From Actinoplanes siamensis (GTDB taxonomy: Bacteria; Actinomycetota; Actinomycetes; Mycobacteriales; Micromonosporaceae): 64,000 nucleotides of DNA. This document shows, piece after piece, positions 55,252 to 64,000 of this stretch (position 1 is the first letter of the stretch; the number at the start of each line of letters is the position of its first letter). The stretch lies in contig NZ_BOMW01000029.1 of the NCBI RefSeq assembly GCF_016862395.1, forward strand, positions 1 through 64,000, given 5' to 3'. The notes under the pieces are model-generated. The model did not search any database and had not been told where the DNA came from. It saw only the letters and a list, made by a program, of their open reading frames with translations. The position numbers and the translations under genes were made by a program.

Positions 55252-56358
55252 ATGGTTCCGCTGCGGTCGGTGGTGCTCGCCGGAGGAGGCACCGGTGGAC
55301 ACATCTATCCGCTGCTGGCTTTCGCCGACGTGTTGCGCCGCCACTTCCCGCAGGTCCGGATCACCACCCTGGGCAGCCCCAAGGGCATGGAGAACCAGCT
55401 CATCCCGGCGGCCGGCTACGACCTGCGGGTGATCCCGGCGTTCCAGCTGCCCCGCTCGCTCAATCTGGACCTGCTGCGCACCCCGGACCGGATGTACCGG
55501 TCCGCCGCCGCGGCCGGCGAGATCATCGACGAGGTGCAGGCCGAGGTCGTGGTCGGCTTCGGCGGCTACGTCTCGGTCCCGGCCTACCTGGCCGCCTGGC
55601 GGCGCGAGCTGCCGATCGTGATCCACGAGGTGAACGTGCCGCCCGGGGTGGCCAACCGGATGGGCATGAAGTTCACCCGGCGGATCGCCGTGGGCTTCCC
55701 GCACCAGCTGGAGCAGGCCGAGTCGCTGCGCAACGCGCGCCTGGTCGGCGTCCCGCTACGGACCGGGATCACGCACCTGGACCGGCCGACGCTGCGCCCG
55801 CAGGCGCTCTACCACTTCGGGCTGCGCCCGGACCTGCCGGTGCTGTTCGTCTCCGGCGGCTCGTCCGGCGCGCGGACGATCAACCTGGCGGTGGCCGCGG
55901 CGGCCAAGCGGCTGGCGCATGCCGGCATTCAGGTGCTGCACGTTCAGGGCGGGCGCAACGACCCGTTCGACGTGCCGAACGACCTGCCCGTGCCGTATGT
56001 CGTCGTGCCCTACCTCTCCGACATGCAGCTCGGATACGCTGCCGCGGACCTGATGCTGTGCCGCGGCGGGGCGATCACGGTGGCCGAGACGACAGCGCTC
56101 GGCATGCCGGCCGTCTACGTGCCGTACCCGTTCAGCAACCAGGAGCAGCGGCGCAACGCGATCCCGGTGGTCGAGGCGGGCGGCGGCATGCTGGTGGACA
56201 ACAGCGAGCTGACTCCGGAGTGGATCGAGCGGAACATCATTCCGCTGGCCCGCGACCGGCAGCGGCTGGCCGCGATGGGACAGGCCGCGGCGGGGTACGG
56301 GCGGCGCGACGGTGACGAGCAGCTGCTGCGCTTCGTTCTGGAGGCGGTGGGCCGGTGA
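55252..56358 (+). CDS. murG: UDP-GlcNAc:lipid I transferase MurG
   Basis: A 368-residue glycosyltransferase making lipid II at the membrane. The GGGTGGHIYPLLAFA motif is at residues 11-25. GGYVSVPAYLAAW and HEVNVPPGVANR follow, and in the C-terminal half SGGSSGARTIN and CRGGAITVAETTALGMPAVYVPYP. ATG 55252 follows GGGAG by 5 nt; GTG at 55249 is also possible. 23 bp after ftsW. Confidence 0.95.
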   Translation: MVPLRSVVLAGGGTGGHIYPLLAFADVLRRHFPQVRITTLGSPKGMENQLIPAAGYDLRVIPAFQLPRSLNLDLLRTPDRMYRSAAAAGEIIDEVQAEVVVGFGGYVSVPAYLAAWRRELPIVIHEVNVPPGVANRMGMKFTRRIAVGFPHQLEQAESLRNARLVGVPLRTGITHLDRPTLRPQALYHFGLRPDLPVLFVSGGSSGARTINLAVAAAAKRLAHAGIQVLHVQGGRNDPFDVPNDLPVPYVVVPYLSDMQLGYAAADLMLCRGGAITVAETTALGMPAVYVPYPFSNQEQRRNAIPVVEAGGGMLVDNSELTPEWIERNIIPLARDRQRLAAMGQAAAGYGRRDGDEQLLRFVLEAVGR

Positions 56359-56395
56359 TGGTCCGCCGTACGGTGATCGAGCTTGAGGGAGTTCT

Positions 56396-57835
56396 GTGGT
56401 GAACACGGCGGAGTTGACGCCGGCCGGTGAGATGACCGCCGAGGATCTGGGCAGCGTGCATCTGATCGGGATCGGCGGGGTCGGCATGGCCGGCCTGGCC
56501 CGGCTCCTGCTCACGCGGGGTGTTCCGGTCTCCGGCAGCGAGCTGCGCGAGTGGCCGGCCCTGGCGGCGCTGCGCGCACTCGGCGGGACGGTGCACATGG
56601 CCCACGAGGCCGCCAACCTCGATGGGGTGGACACGGTGGTCTACTCCACAGCGATCCCCGAGGATCACGTGGAGATGGTCGAGGCGCGTCGGCGCGGGCT
56701 GCGGGTGCTGCACCGGTCCGAGGCGCTCGCCGCGGCGATGACCGGCCGGCAGACCATCGCGGTGGCCGGCACCCACGGCAAGACCACCACCACCTCGATC
56801 ATGACGGTGATCCTGCAGCACGCCGGGCAGGACCCGTCCTTCGTGATCGGTGGCGAGCTCTCCGCGGCCGGCTCCAACGGTCACCACGGCAGCGGGCCGC
56901 ACTTCGTGGCCGAGGCGGACGAGCACGACCGCTCGTTCCTGATCTACCGCCCGCACGTGGCGATCATCACGAACATCGAGGGCGACCACCTCAACAACTG
57001 GGGTGATCTGGAGACCCTCAAGGCGGGCTTCCTTCAGTTCGGCGAGCTGGCCGACGGCTTCGTGGTGACCTGCGCGGACGGGCCGGGCACCGGTGAGCTG
57101 ATCGCCGGGCTGCGGGCCAAGGGCCGGACCGTCTACACGTACGGCGAGGCCGAGGACGCCGACCTGCGGATCACCGACGTGGTGTCGACCGTGAGCGGGG
57201 TGCGTTACCAGGCCACGCTGCACGGCGAGCCGCTCGGTGAGCTCAAGCTCGCGCTGCCCGGCAAGCACATGGGCCTGAACAGCGCCGCGACAGTGCTCAC
57301 CGCGCTCAAGCTGGGCCTGTCGCTGGACAAGATCGTCGAGGCGCTGGAGTCGTTCCCCGGAGTCCGCCGCCGCTTCGAGCGCAAGGGCATCGCGGCCGGC
57401 GTCCGCGTCTACGACGAGTACGCGTACCACCCGACCTCGGTGCTGGCCGCGCTGCGCACGCTGCGCGAGGTGGCCGGTGACGGGCGGTTGCTGGTGGTCT
57501 TCCAGCCGTACCGGGTGTACCGCACCCGCGACCTGCAGTCCGAGCTGGCCGAGGGGCTGGCGCTGGCCGACGAGGCGATCATCATGGAGGTGTTCGGCCC
57601 GGGGGAGACCCGCGGGCCGGGCGAGGGCGGGCTCGCCCTGACCGCCGCGGTCGACCTGCCGGCCGAGCACAAGGTCTTCGTCCCGGACTGGGAGGACGTG
57701 CCGGCCGAGGTGGTCCGCCGCAGCCGTCCCGGCGACGTGGTGGTGACCATGGGCGCGCCGCCGATCTCGCTGATGGGTGACGAGCTGCTGGCCGCCCTCG
57801 CCGAGGCGGACCTCCGACCGGGCCTCGCGGGCTGA
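56396..57835 (+). CDS. murC: UDP-MurNAc:L-Ala ligase MurC
   Basis: A 479-residue ligase adding L-Ala, the first stem residue. The Rossmann-like VHLIGIGGVGMAGLARLLL starts near 22, and the P-loop is VAGTHGKTTTTSIM near 124. EADEHDRSFLIYRP, TNIEGDHLNNWGD and YDEYAYHPTSV are conserved. The start is GTG 56396 or the adjoining GTG 56399; the second is better spaced from GAGGGAG. All motifs are intact. Confidence 0.94.
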   Translation: MVNTAELTPAGEMTAEDLGSVHLIGIGGVGMAGLARLLLTRGVPVSGSELREWPALAALRALGGTVHMAHEAANLDGVDTVVYSTAIPEDHVEMVEARRRGLRVLHRSEALAAAMTGRQTIAVAGTHGKTTTTSIMTVILQHAGQDPSFVIGGELSAAGSNGHHGSGPHFVAEADEHDRSFLIYRPHVAIITNIEGDHLNNWGDLETLKAGFLQFGELADGFVVTCADGPGTGELIAGLRAKGRTVYTYGEAEDADLRITDVVSTVSGVRYQATLHGEPLGELKLALPGKHMGLNSAATVLTALKLGLSLDKIVEALESFPGVRRRFERKGIAAGVRVYDEYAYHPTSVLAALRTLREVAGDGRLLVVFQPYRVYRTRDLQSELAEGLALADEAIIMEVFGPGETRGPGEGGLALTAAVDLPAEHKVFVPDWEDVPAEVVRRSRPGDVVVTMGAPPISLMGDELLAALAEADLRPGLAG

Positions 57836-57838
57836 TCC

Positions 57839-58606
57839 GTGGCCGGCGGGGGCACACGCAACTGGCGCCTGGTGCGGGCGGACACCGACGCGGTGCCGCC
57901 GTCCGCGCGCCGGTTCATGGCCCGCGCCCGGCAGCGCCGGCTGCGCGCCGCCCTGCCCTGGCTGGCCGGGGCCGGCGTGCTGCTGCTGGCCGGCGGGGTG
58001 ACCTGGGTGGTCTACGGCACCTCGGTGCTGGGCGTGAAGACGGTCGAGGTGGCCGGCGCCCAGTCGCTGGATCCGGGCCAGGTGCGTGCGGCGGCCGCGG
58101 TGCCGGACGCGCGCCCGCTGGCCCGGGTCGACCTGGGTGAGGTGGCGGCCCGGGTGCGCGGCCTGGCGCCGGTCGACAAGGTGACAGTCACCCGGAGCTG
58201 GCCGTCCACCCTGCGGATCGAGGTGGTCGAGCGCGTCGCGGTGGCCGCGGTGCCGATCCGGGACCAGTTCACCCTGATCGACGACGAGGGCGTGCCGTTC
58301 GAGGTGGCCGCCGCCGCGCCGGCCGGCCTGCCGCTGGCCCGGCTGGAGAAGCCCGGCCCGGCCGACGCGAACACCGGCTCGGCGCTGAAGGTTCTGGCCG
58401 CGCTCAGCGACGACCTGCGGGAGCAGCTGGTGGCGATCTCGGTCGCCTCCCCGGTGGCGATCCGTCTGGAGCTGCGTGGCGGGCGGGTGGTGATCTGGGG
58501 CGACGACACCGAGAGCGACCTGAAGAGCAAGGTGGCCACGTCGCTGCTCGGGCGCAAGAGCGCCGAGATCGACGTGAGCGCCCCGAAAATCGTGACCATA
58601 CGGTAG
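57839..58606 (+). CDS. ftsQ: Division protein FtsQ
   Basis: A 255-residue bitopic protein, with a basic N-terminus, one membrane segment (about 43-62, LAGAGVLLLAGGVTWVVYG), a POTRA domain from about 70 (VKTVEVAGAQSLDPGQVRAA), and the FtsQ beta domain (VTRSWPSTLRIEVVERVAVA). GTG 57839 is 3 nt after the murC stop. It bridges FtsL/FtsI/FtsW at the septum. Confidence 0.9.
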   Translation: MAGGGTRNWRLVRADTDAVPPSARRFMARARQRRLRAALPWLAGAGVLLLAGGVTWVVYGTSVLGVKTVEVAGAQSLDPGQVRAAAAVPDARPLARVDLGEVAARVRGLAPVDKVTVTRSWPSTLRIEVVERVAVAAVPIRDQFTLIDDEGVPFEVAAAAPAGLPLARLEKPGPADANTGSALKVLAALSDDLREQLVAISVASPVAIRLELRGGRVVIWGDDTESDLKSKVATSLLGRKSAEIDVSAPKIVTIR

Positions 58607-58621
58607 TCGGGTTAGCTAAAC

Positions 58622-58650
58622 CTGACAAAAACGTACGAACGGAATATTAC
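58622..58650 (+). promoter_or_regulatory. Upstream ftsZ promoter
   Basis: CTGACA (58622-58627), 17 nt, TATTAC (58645-58650), just after ftsQ and about 250 bp before ftsZ. The local AT richness is marked for this genome. Confidence 0.6.
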
Positions 58651-58764
58651 CGTCGAGGTTACGGGTGAGTCGCATACTCGCCACCTAAGCGCACGCGACA
58701 CGCCGCCCGGGTTCTTTGGTCCCGGCGCGATGTCCGCATACGTTGCGTCCAGAGGTTCGAGTGG

Positions 58765-58793
58765 TTGACATAACTCTAAACCTCTAGTAGAGG
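58765..58793 (+). promoter_or_regulatory. Downstream ftsZ promoter with palindromic -10
   Basis: TTGACA (58765-58770), 17 nt, TAGAGG (58788-58793). The -10 is the right arm of a perfect palindrome CCTCTA-G-TAGAGG (58781-58793). A similarly placed strong promoter is known before ftsZ in Streptomyces. The palindrome is a candidate operator. Confidence 0.7.
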
Positions 58794-58878
58794 GTGAGGG
58801 TTTCCTCGCCCTCCCTTGTACGGCAGCGGATGTCGAAGTGCGTTTCCCACCGGAACCGCAGGGGCCCTCGACATCCGC
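58790..58878 (+). promoter_or_regulatory. Structured 5' leader of ftsZ
   Basis: Two stems. GAGGGTGAGG (58790-58799) pairs with CCTCGCCCTC (58804-58813) with one wobble. GCGGATGTCGA (58826-58836) pairs perfectly, 11 bp, with TCGACATCCGC (58868-58878) across a 31-nt loop that has an inner TTCC/GGAA pair. It ends 27 bp before the ATG. I do not recognise a named RNA family. Confidence 0.55.
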
Positions 58879-58905
58879 CAACCCCGGAAGGGAAGGCTGA
58901 GCCCG

Positions 58906-60054
58906 ATGACACCTCCGCACAACTACCTTGCGGTCATCAAGGTCGTAGGCATCGGCGGCGGCGGCGTGAACGCCGTGAACCGCATGATCGAGGTTGGGCT
59001 CAAGGGCGTCGAGTTCATCGCGATCAACACGGATGCCCAGGCCCTGCTGATGAGCGACGCCGACGTCAAGCTGGACGTCGGCCGGGAACTGACCCGTGGC
59101 CTCGGGGCCGGCGCGCAGCCCGACGTCGGCAAGAACGCCGCCGAGGATCACCGCGACGAGATCGAGGAGGTCCTCAAGGGCGCCGACATGGTCTTCGTGA
59201 CCTGCGGTGAGGGCGGCGGGACCGGCACCGGCGGCGCCCCGGTGGTGGCCAACATCGCCCGCAAGCTCGGCGCGCTCACCATCGGCGTGGTGACCCGGCC
59301 CTTCTCCTTCGAGGGCAAGCGGCGCCAGGTCCAGGCCGAGGCCGGCATCGAAGAGCTGCGCAACCAGTGCGACACGCTGATCGTGATCCCGAACGACCGG
59401 CTGCTGGCGCTCGGCGACCGCGGGATCAGCATGATGGACGCGTTCCGCCAGGCCGACCAGGTGCTGCTCTCCGGTGTGCAGGGCATCACCGACCTGATCA
59501 CCACGCCGGGTCTGATCAACCTCGACTTCGCCGACGTCAAGAGCGTGATGAGCAACGCCGGCAGCGCGCTCATGGGTATCGGCAGCGCGCGTGGCGACAA
59601 CCGCGCGGTCGAGGCCGCCGAGCGGGCCATCTCCAGCCCGCTGCTGGAGCAGAGCATGGACGGCGCGCGCGGCGTGCTGCTCTCCATCGCCGGTGGCTCC
59701 GACCTCGGCCTGTTCGAGATCAACGACGCGGCCCAGCTGGTCACCGACGCGGCCCACCCGGACGCGAACATCATTTTCGGCGCGGTCATCGACGACGCGC
59801 TCGGCGACGAGGTGCGGGTCACCGTGATCGCGGCCGGGTTCGACGGCGGTTCGCCGTCCTACAAGCCGGCCGAGCCGGTGCGCAAGGTCGCCCCGCCGGC
59901 CCCGGTCCCGAGCACGACGTCCCCGGCCTCGCCGGTCACGCCGGCGTCGCTCACCCCGCACCAGGTCCCGCCGCCGCCGGCCACGCCGACGCCGCGCAAG
60001 CACGTGCTCTTCGACGACGTCGATGTGCCGGATTTCCTGAAGAACGGTTCCTGA
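58906..60054 (+). CDS. ftsZ: Cell division GTPase FtsZ
   Basis: A 382-residue tubulin homologue forming the Z ring. [17 protein letters not shown] is near the N-terminus, the GTP-binding GGGTGTGG lies near 103-110, and the T7 loop region is [19 protein letters not shown] Pro/Thr-rich linker (about 318-365) leads to the C-terminal peptide [13 protein letters not shown], which binds SepF. ATG 58906 follows GGAAGGGAAGG. Regulated by two promoters and a structured leader. Confidence 0.97.
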   Translation: MTPPHNYLAVIKVVGIGGGGVNAVNRMIEVGLKGVEFIAINTDAQALLMSDADVKLDVGRELTRGLGAGAQPDVGKNAAEDHRDEIEEVLKGADMVFVTCGEGGGTGTGGAPVVANIARKLGALTIGVVTRPFSFEGKRRQVQAEAGIEELRNQCDTLIVIPNDRLLALGDRGISMMDAFRQADQVLLSGVQGITDLITTPGLINLDFADVKSVMSNAGSALMGIGSARGDNRAVEAAERAISSPLLEQSMDGARGVLLSIAGGSDLGLFEINDAAQLVTDAAHPDANIIFGAVIDDALGDEVRVTVIAAGFDGGSPSYKPAEPVRKVAPPAPVPSTTSPASPVTPASLTPHQVPPPPATPTPRKHVLFDDVDVPDFLKNGS

Positions 60055-60063
60055 TCCTCCTTC

Positions 60064-60777
60064 ATGGCAGACGACGAGGGGCGGCGGGCCGAGCTCGCCG
60101 CCAATCTGCAGCAGGTGCGCGAGCGCATCGCCCGCGCGTGTGCGGCGGCGGACCGGCCGGTGGGCTCGGTCACGCTGACCGCTGTGACGAAGACCTATCC
60201 GGCGAGCGACGTGCTGTTGCTCGCCGGTCTCGGAGTGACCGACGTCGGGGAGAACCGGGACCAGGACGCGTCCGGCAAGGCCGCCCTGGTGCGGGCCGCG
60301 GGCGTGCGCCTGCGCTGGCACTTCATCGGTCAACTGCAGCGGAACAAGGCGAAATCGGTTGCCGCGTACGCCGATGTGGTCGAGTCCGTGGACTCGCTCC
60401 GCCTCGCCGCGGCACTGGACCGGGCCGCCCTGTCGATCCGTGACGAACCGCTCGACGTGCTGATCCAGGTGAGCCTGGACGGCGATCCCAGCCGCGGGGG
60501 CGCGGTTGGAGATGATCTCTGGCGGGTATCCGACGCCGTAGCCTCTTCGGACGGTCTGCGGTTGCGTGGTCTGATGGCCGTGGCTCCGCTCGGCGAGGAC
60601 CCGGACACCGCCTTCGCCCGACTGTCCGCATTGGCTGGTCGGCTGGTCGTGGATCACCCCGGCGCCACGATGCTGTCGGCGGGGATGAGCGGCGATCTGG
60701 AGGCGGCCGTCCGGCACGGGGCGACACACGTACGAATCGGAACATCTTTACTCGGGATGCGAAACTCGCTGCGATAG
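60064..60777 (+). CDS. YggS family pyridoxal phosphate homeostasis protein
   Basis: A 237-residue PLP-binding protein. PLP would bind Lys43 in LTAVTKTYPAS. GENRDQDASGKA, RWHFIGQLQRNKAK and MSAGMSGDLEAAVRHGATHVRIGTSL are family segments (GMSGDLEAA near 205). The family keeps free PLP low and lies in division clusters of Gram-positives. ATG 60064 is 9 bp after the ftsZ stop. In Streptomyces a YlmD/PgeF gene lies between ftsZ and this gene; it is missing here. Confidence 0.93.
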   Translation: MADDEGRRAELAANLQQVRERIARACAAADRPVGSVTLTAVTKTYPASDVLLLAGLGVTDVGENRDQDASGKAALVRAAGVRLRWHFIGQLQRNKAKSVAAYADVVESVDSLRLAAALDRAALSIRDEPLDVLIQVSLDGDPSRGGAVGDDLWRVSDAVASSDGLRLRGLMAVAPLGEDPDTAFARLSALAGRLVVDHPGATMLSAGMSGDLEAAVRHGATHVRIGTSLLGMRNSLR

Positions 60778-60966
60778 CCTTGCGGCGGGCAGCAAACTAC
60801 ACAGGTGTTGTTTTGCGCGACGCGCCACCACCGGCGGCCGTTGCGTCCGACGACGCAGCGACGCAGCGGGTCACGGGTCCTCTTCGGACCGGGTGTCCGG
60901 CTCGCCAGGGGGGACGCGGCACGCCATGAGGGGGCGCGGGCCGCAGGAGCGGACGGAGGTGGGGGC

Positions 60967-61701
60967 ATGAGTACTTTCCGTAAGGCGGCCGTCTGGCTGG
61001 GGCTGGCCGAGGAGGAGGACGAGCGCGACTACGAGGAGCGTGGCTACTCGGACCGCTCCTACCGGTCGTCCCGGGACCGCGACCGGGACCGCGACCGCTA
61101 CTCCACCGGCGACCGGTACTCCGACGGTTTCGACGACGACGAGGTCGAGGAGGAGCGCCCGGTGCCGCGGGCACGCCCCGACCGCGACCGGTCCGAGCGT
61201 TCCAGCCGGCTCAGCGAGCGCGTCTCCTCGGTGCGCGCCGACCTGGACCGGGACGAGGACGACCGGATCGAGCGGGCCAGTGTCCGGTCCATCACCCGCC
61301 CCTCGCCGGCCCCCGAGCAGTCCTCGGCGATGACCTACTCCACCCGGGAGAACCTGGCGCTGGCCCCGCAGCCGCCGGTCCACCAGCCGCAGGTGCAGCA
61401 CCGGCCGATCGAGGAGGAGCAGCGTTACCAGATCACCACGCTGCACCCCACCACGTACCGCGAGGCGCGGACCATCGGCGAGCACTTCCGCGACGGTGTC
61501 CCGGTGATCATCAATCTCACCGAGATGGATGAGTCCGACGCCCGCCGTCTGGTGGACTTCGCCGCCGGGCTGGCGTTCGGCCTGCGGGGTACGATCGAGC
61601 GCGTGACCAACCGGGTTTTCCTGCTCTCACCGGCAAATGTCCAGGTCACCGCGGAGGACAAGGCCAAGATCGCTGAGGGCGGCTTCTTCACCCAGAGTTG
61701 A
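60967..61701 (+). CDS. sepF: Division protein SepF
   Basis: A 244-residue Z-ring anchor. The N-terminal amphipathic helix [18 protein letters not shown] binds membrane. An acidic/basic disordered linker follows (about 20-150, with [10 protein letters not shown]). The C-terminal SepF domain (about 155-240) has [39 protein letters not shown] and [21 protein letters not shown] 60967 fits. The linker is longer than in Firmicutes. A 189-bp gap before it contains a GACGCAGC direct repeat. Confidence 0.94.
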   Translation: MSTFRKAAVWLGLAEEEDERDYEERGYSDRSYRSSRDRDRDRDRYSTGDRYSDGFDDDEVEEERPVPRARPDRDRSERSSRLSERVSSVRADLDRDEDDRIERASVRSITRPSPAPEQSSAMTYSTRENLALAPQPPVHQPQVQHRPIEEEQRYQITTLHPTTYREARTIGEHFRDGVPVIINLTEMDESDARRLVDFAAGLAFGLRGTIERVTNRVFLLSPANVQVTAEDKAKIAEGGFFTQS

Positions 61702-61724
61702 CCCGAACGAGGGATCCGCCGGAC

Positions 61725-62018
61725 GTGGTATCGATCGTGTTCCAAATTCTCTATCTGTTGGTGTACCTCTTCTTCCTGGTACTGCTGAGCAGGTTCGTCA
61801 TGGGGGCGGTGCTCCAGTACGGACGCCGCTGGCAACCGGGCCGGGGCGCATCCGCCGCACTCGAATTGGTGTGGAGCGTCACGGATCCGCCCCTCAAGGC
61901 GTTGAGGCGTGTGATCCCACCGCTGCGCATTGGTAACGTGAGTTTGGACCTGGCTTCCATCGTGCTGCTGGTTATCCTGTTCGTGCTCATGGAGTTAGTG
62001 CTAGTTCGCCTCATCTAG
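61725..62018 (+). CDS. YggT family membrane protein (SepG/YlmG-like)
   Basis: A 97-residue protein with two membrane segments (about 5-25 and 72-92) and the YggT loop [28 protein letters not shown]. In Streptomyces the protein at this position, SepG, helps Z-ring placement. GTG 61725 follows GAGGGA at 61709-61714; an earlier ATG (61698) would overlap sepF. Confidence 0.88.
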   Translation: MVSIVFQILYLLVYLFFLVLLSRFVMGAVLQYGRRWQPGRGASAALELVWSVTDPPLKALRRVIPPLRIGNVSLDLASIVLLVILFVLMELVLVRLI

Positions 62019-62073
62019 ACCTACAGATAGACAGCAGCCCCAACCGCGGCCGCGACTGACCCGAGGAGTTTCG

Positions 62074-62886
62074 ATGCCGCTGACCCCGGCCGACGTGCAT
62101 AACGTCGCCTTCAAGAAGCCCCCGATCGGCAAGCGGGGGTATGACGAGGAGGAGGTCGACGCCTTCCTGGACGAGGTCGAGCGCGAGCTCGCCCGTCTGA
62201 TCGAGGAGAACAACGAGCTGCGTGCCCAGGTGGAGCGCGGCGGTCGGGGTGGCGCGCCAGCCGGCCCGGGTGCCGACCCCCGCCTCGCGGCCGAGCTCAA
62301 CGACCTGAAGTCCCAGCTGGACCGCGTCCAGCGGGACAAGTCGGCGGCCGAGCAGGCCGCCCGGCAGATGCAGGCGGAGCTGGAGCAGGTGCGGGCCCAA
62401 GGCCCCGGCCCCGGCGCCGGCCCGGCCGGCGCCGACGGTGAGCAGCAGGCTCTCCGGGTGCTGATGATGGCCCAGCGCACCGCCGACGACCACGTGTCCG
62501 ACGCCCGCCGCGAGGCCGACAAGCTGCTCTCCGAGGCCCGCTCCAAGGCGGAGGAGGTCACCCGCGAGGCGCGGGCCAAGGCCGACGCCCTCGAGCGCGA
62601 CGCGCGTCAGCGGCACCAGGAGGCCATGGGCGGCCTGGACGCCAAGCGGACCGCGCTGCAGAAGCACATCGAGGAGCTCAAGCAGTTCGAGCGGGAGTAC
62701 CGCACGCGGCTGAAGGCCTACCTCGAGAGCCAGCTGCGCGACCTCGACGGCCGTGGCCAGGGACTGGAGGCCGAGATGGCCCGGGCCGACGCCAGCCGCT
62801 CGGTCGGTGGTTCCGGCGGTCTCGCCGCGGCCGGCCTGGCCGGGTCGTACGGCGGCCGCTCCAACGCCATCGAATCGGGTCGCTGA
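62074..62886 (+). CDS. divIVA: Polar growth protein DivIVA (Wag31)
   Basis: A 270-residue coiled-coil protein that marks poles and directs tip growth. The N-terminal lipid-binding domain has [32 protein letters not shown]. Coiled-coil segments run about 40-110 and 120-235, with a Gly/Pro/Ala hinge (about 110-122, [12 protein letters not shown]), and a Gly-rich tail follows. ATG 62074 follows GAGGAG. It ends the conserved cluster. Confidence 0.94.
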   Translation: MPLTPADVHNVAFKKPPIGKRGYDEEEVDAFLDEVERELARLIEENNELRAQVERGGRGGAPAGPGADPRLAAELNDLKSQLDRVQRDKSAAEQAARQMQAELEQVRAQGPGPGAGPAGADGEQQALRVLMMAQRTADDHVSDARREADKLLSEARSKAEEVTREARAKADALERDARQRHQEAMGGLDAKRTALQKHIEELKQFEREYRTRLKAYLESQLRDLDGRGQGLEAEMARADASRSVGGSGGLAAAGLAGSYGGRSNAIESGR

Positions 62887-62917
62887 CCACAGCCCCGCAC
62901 CTCGACGAGGATGAGCC

Positions 62918-64000
62918 ATGATTCCTGCTAGTCTCCCGCTCATCCTCGTCGGGGTGGTGTGCCTCGCGATCGGACTGATCCGCGGGTCCAGCAGCCTGCT
63001 CATAGCTTCGATCGTGGCCAATCTGCTGGCCGCGGTCGCCCTCGTCATCGGTGTCCGGCAGAACTCCGCGGCCCGCCGCCGGGACGCCGCGGATCAGCGG
63101 GACCCGCTCGGCGACCCGGATCCCCTCGCCGGCCCGGATCGCTTCGACCGCCGGGACTCCTTCGGCGACCCCGGTTCGTTCGACGACCGGGACTCCTTCG
63201 ACGACCGGAACGCTTTCGACCGGGACTCCGTCGGCGAACCGCCGCCGCGCCGCACCACCGGAGCGCCGTCCGCCGCACACGATTCTGCCCCGGCCGGCAA
63301 CGCGTCCGCAGCCGATTCCCGGTCCTCCGCCACGGCGGGACGGACCGACCCGAACGGTTCTCCCGCCGCCGATCAGGTATACGAGGAACGGCCCGTTCCG
63401 GATCAAGGAAGGGCCGAGGATCTCGGGCGGGCGCCCGGTGGTGCGCCTGCCGCGGGAACACATCTGCCGGACGAAACCGTCGTGACGCCGGGCGCCGGGG
63501 CGGCTCGGGACGACGATCCGGATGATCAGCTGTGGCGGCGTCCGGTGGAGGAGCGGGCTGGCTCCGCCGGCTCCTCGGCTCACCCCGCCGGTCCGGCTGA
63601 TCCGGTGGCTCACCCGGCCGGCTCCGCTGATCCCGCGGCCCGTCCGGCCGGATCCGCAGCGCCCGCGGACCACGCGGCCGGGCGTGACGACCTCGCCGAG
63701 AGCCCGGGGCAGCGGGCGGCTGGGCCGTGGGCCTCCGGTGCGCCTTCCTCTGCCGGGGCCGCGGCCGGTGGGTCCTCCTCCGGCGAGGCGCCGGCTGGCT
63801 CCTCGACTTCCGGCTCCTCGGCTGCCGGGTTCCCCGCCGCTGGGTCTTCCACTTCCGGGTCGTCGACCGCCGCGGCTTCGGCCGCCGGGGCATCGTTCGC
63901 CGGGGCTTCGTCATCGGGTGGCGAGGGGCGGGGCCCGGGTTTCCCGGGGACGGAGCCGGACGCCTCGCTCGGGGACGGGTTCGGCGAGCCGGACGCGGAC
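62918..64000 (+). CDS. Membrane protein with long disordered acidic tail (partial)
   Basis: An open frame from ATG 62918 to the window end, at least 360 codons, with no stop. It starts MIPASLPLILVGVVCLAIGL, with two hydrophobic segments (about 5-20 and 26-45). Low-complexity sequence follows: a Asp/Arg/Phe-rich part with RDSFGDPGSFDDRDSFDDRNAFD repeats (about 78-103), then Ala/Gly/Ser/Pro-rich sequence with HPAGPADPVAHPAGSADPAA and SSGEAPAGSSTSGSSAAG repeats. AGG at 62908-62910 is a ribosome site. I do not recognise a domain. It lies 31 bp after divIVA and may be co-transcribed. Confidence 0.7.
   Translation, partial: MIPASLPLILVGVVCLAIGLIRGSSSLLIASIVANLLAAVALVIGVRQNSAARRRDAADQRDPLGDPDPLAGPDRFDRRDSFGDPGSFDDRDSFDDRNAFDRDSVGEPPPRRTTGAPSAAHDSAPAGNASAADSRSSATAGRTDPNGSPAADQVYEERPVPDQGRAEDLGRAPGGAPAAGTHLPDETVVTPGAGAARDDDPDDQLWRRPVEERAGSAGSSAHPAGPADPVAHPAGSADPAARPAGSAAPADHAAGRDDLAESPGQRAAGPWASGAPSSAGAAAGGSSSGEAPAGSSTSGSSAAGFPAAGSSTSGSSTAAASAAGASFAGASSSGGEGRGPGFPGTEPDASLGDGFGEPDAD

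Noticed and set aside
58611-58626. Iron-box-like sequence GGGTTAGCTAAACC after ftsQ
   Set aside because: It resembles an IdeR/DmdR box only partly, lacks the second half and has no iron-related neighbour.

Overview
The window is high-GC actinobacterial chromosome. Gene content and order (a dcw cluster with mraZ boxes, divIVA/sepF/yggT, MurT/GatD, an SOS mutasome operon, SdhCAB with a b558-type anchor, and many probable leaderless genes) fit the family Micromonosporaceae. An Actinoplanes-like organism is my best guess, but this is inferred from gene content and not from any marker gene. No rRNA, tRNA, insertion sequence, prophage or CRISPR array was seen.

Layout. 0.2-4.4 kb: a DUF2306 membrane protein divergent from a TetR regulator with two phased palindromes between them, then a small HTH regulator and an MFS exporter whose promoters share elements, then a broken monooxygenase remnant. 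4.5-8.9 kb: the sdhCAB operon (minus strand) divergent from a LysR regulator. 9-11.6 kb: a methyltransferase and a membrane-anchored substrate-binding/VWA protein. 11.6-19.5 kb: a minus-strand run of an MFS protein, an SDR and carotenoid-tailoring genes (crtA-like, GNAT, cruF, glycosyltransferase, crtI/crtD-like desaturase), with an ArsR-like regulator divergent from the MFS gene. 19.6-29.2 kb: a LexA box, a HEPN protein, imuA', imuB, dnaE2 (error-prone repair), then a methyltransferase/phosphatase pair. 29.5-35.1 kb: a DUF3040 protein and a moxR-DUF58-transglutaminase operon. 35.4-38.4 kb: leuS behind a leader peptide with three consecutive Leu codons and a terminator. 38.4-41.7 kb: gene remnants, a TVP38 protein and murT-gatD (lipid II amidation). 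42-43.2 kb: a c-di-AMP riboswitch and an NlpC/P60 hydrolase.

43.6-64 kb is the division and cell-wall cluster: mraZ, rsmH, ftsL, ftsI, murE, murF, mraY, a collagen-like secreted protein, ftsW, murG, murC, ftsQ, ftsZ, yggS, sepF, yggT, divIVA, and a partial membrane protein that runs off the end. MurE, MurF, MraY, MurG and MurC build lipid II, and FtsW/FtsI/FtsL/FtsQ use it at the septum organised by FtsZ/SepF and, at the pole, DivIVA. Two expected genes are absent: murD (its slot between mraY and ftsW holds the terminator-flanked collagen-like gene) and pgeF/ylmD (normally between ftsZ and yggS).

The most interesting signals are this collagen-like cassette in the murD slot, the leuS attenuator, four MraZ boxes spaced exactly 10 bp on the mraZ promoter, the paired promoters and structured leader of ftsZ, an insertion in the P-loop of ImuA', and the paired operators around several divergent regulators.
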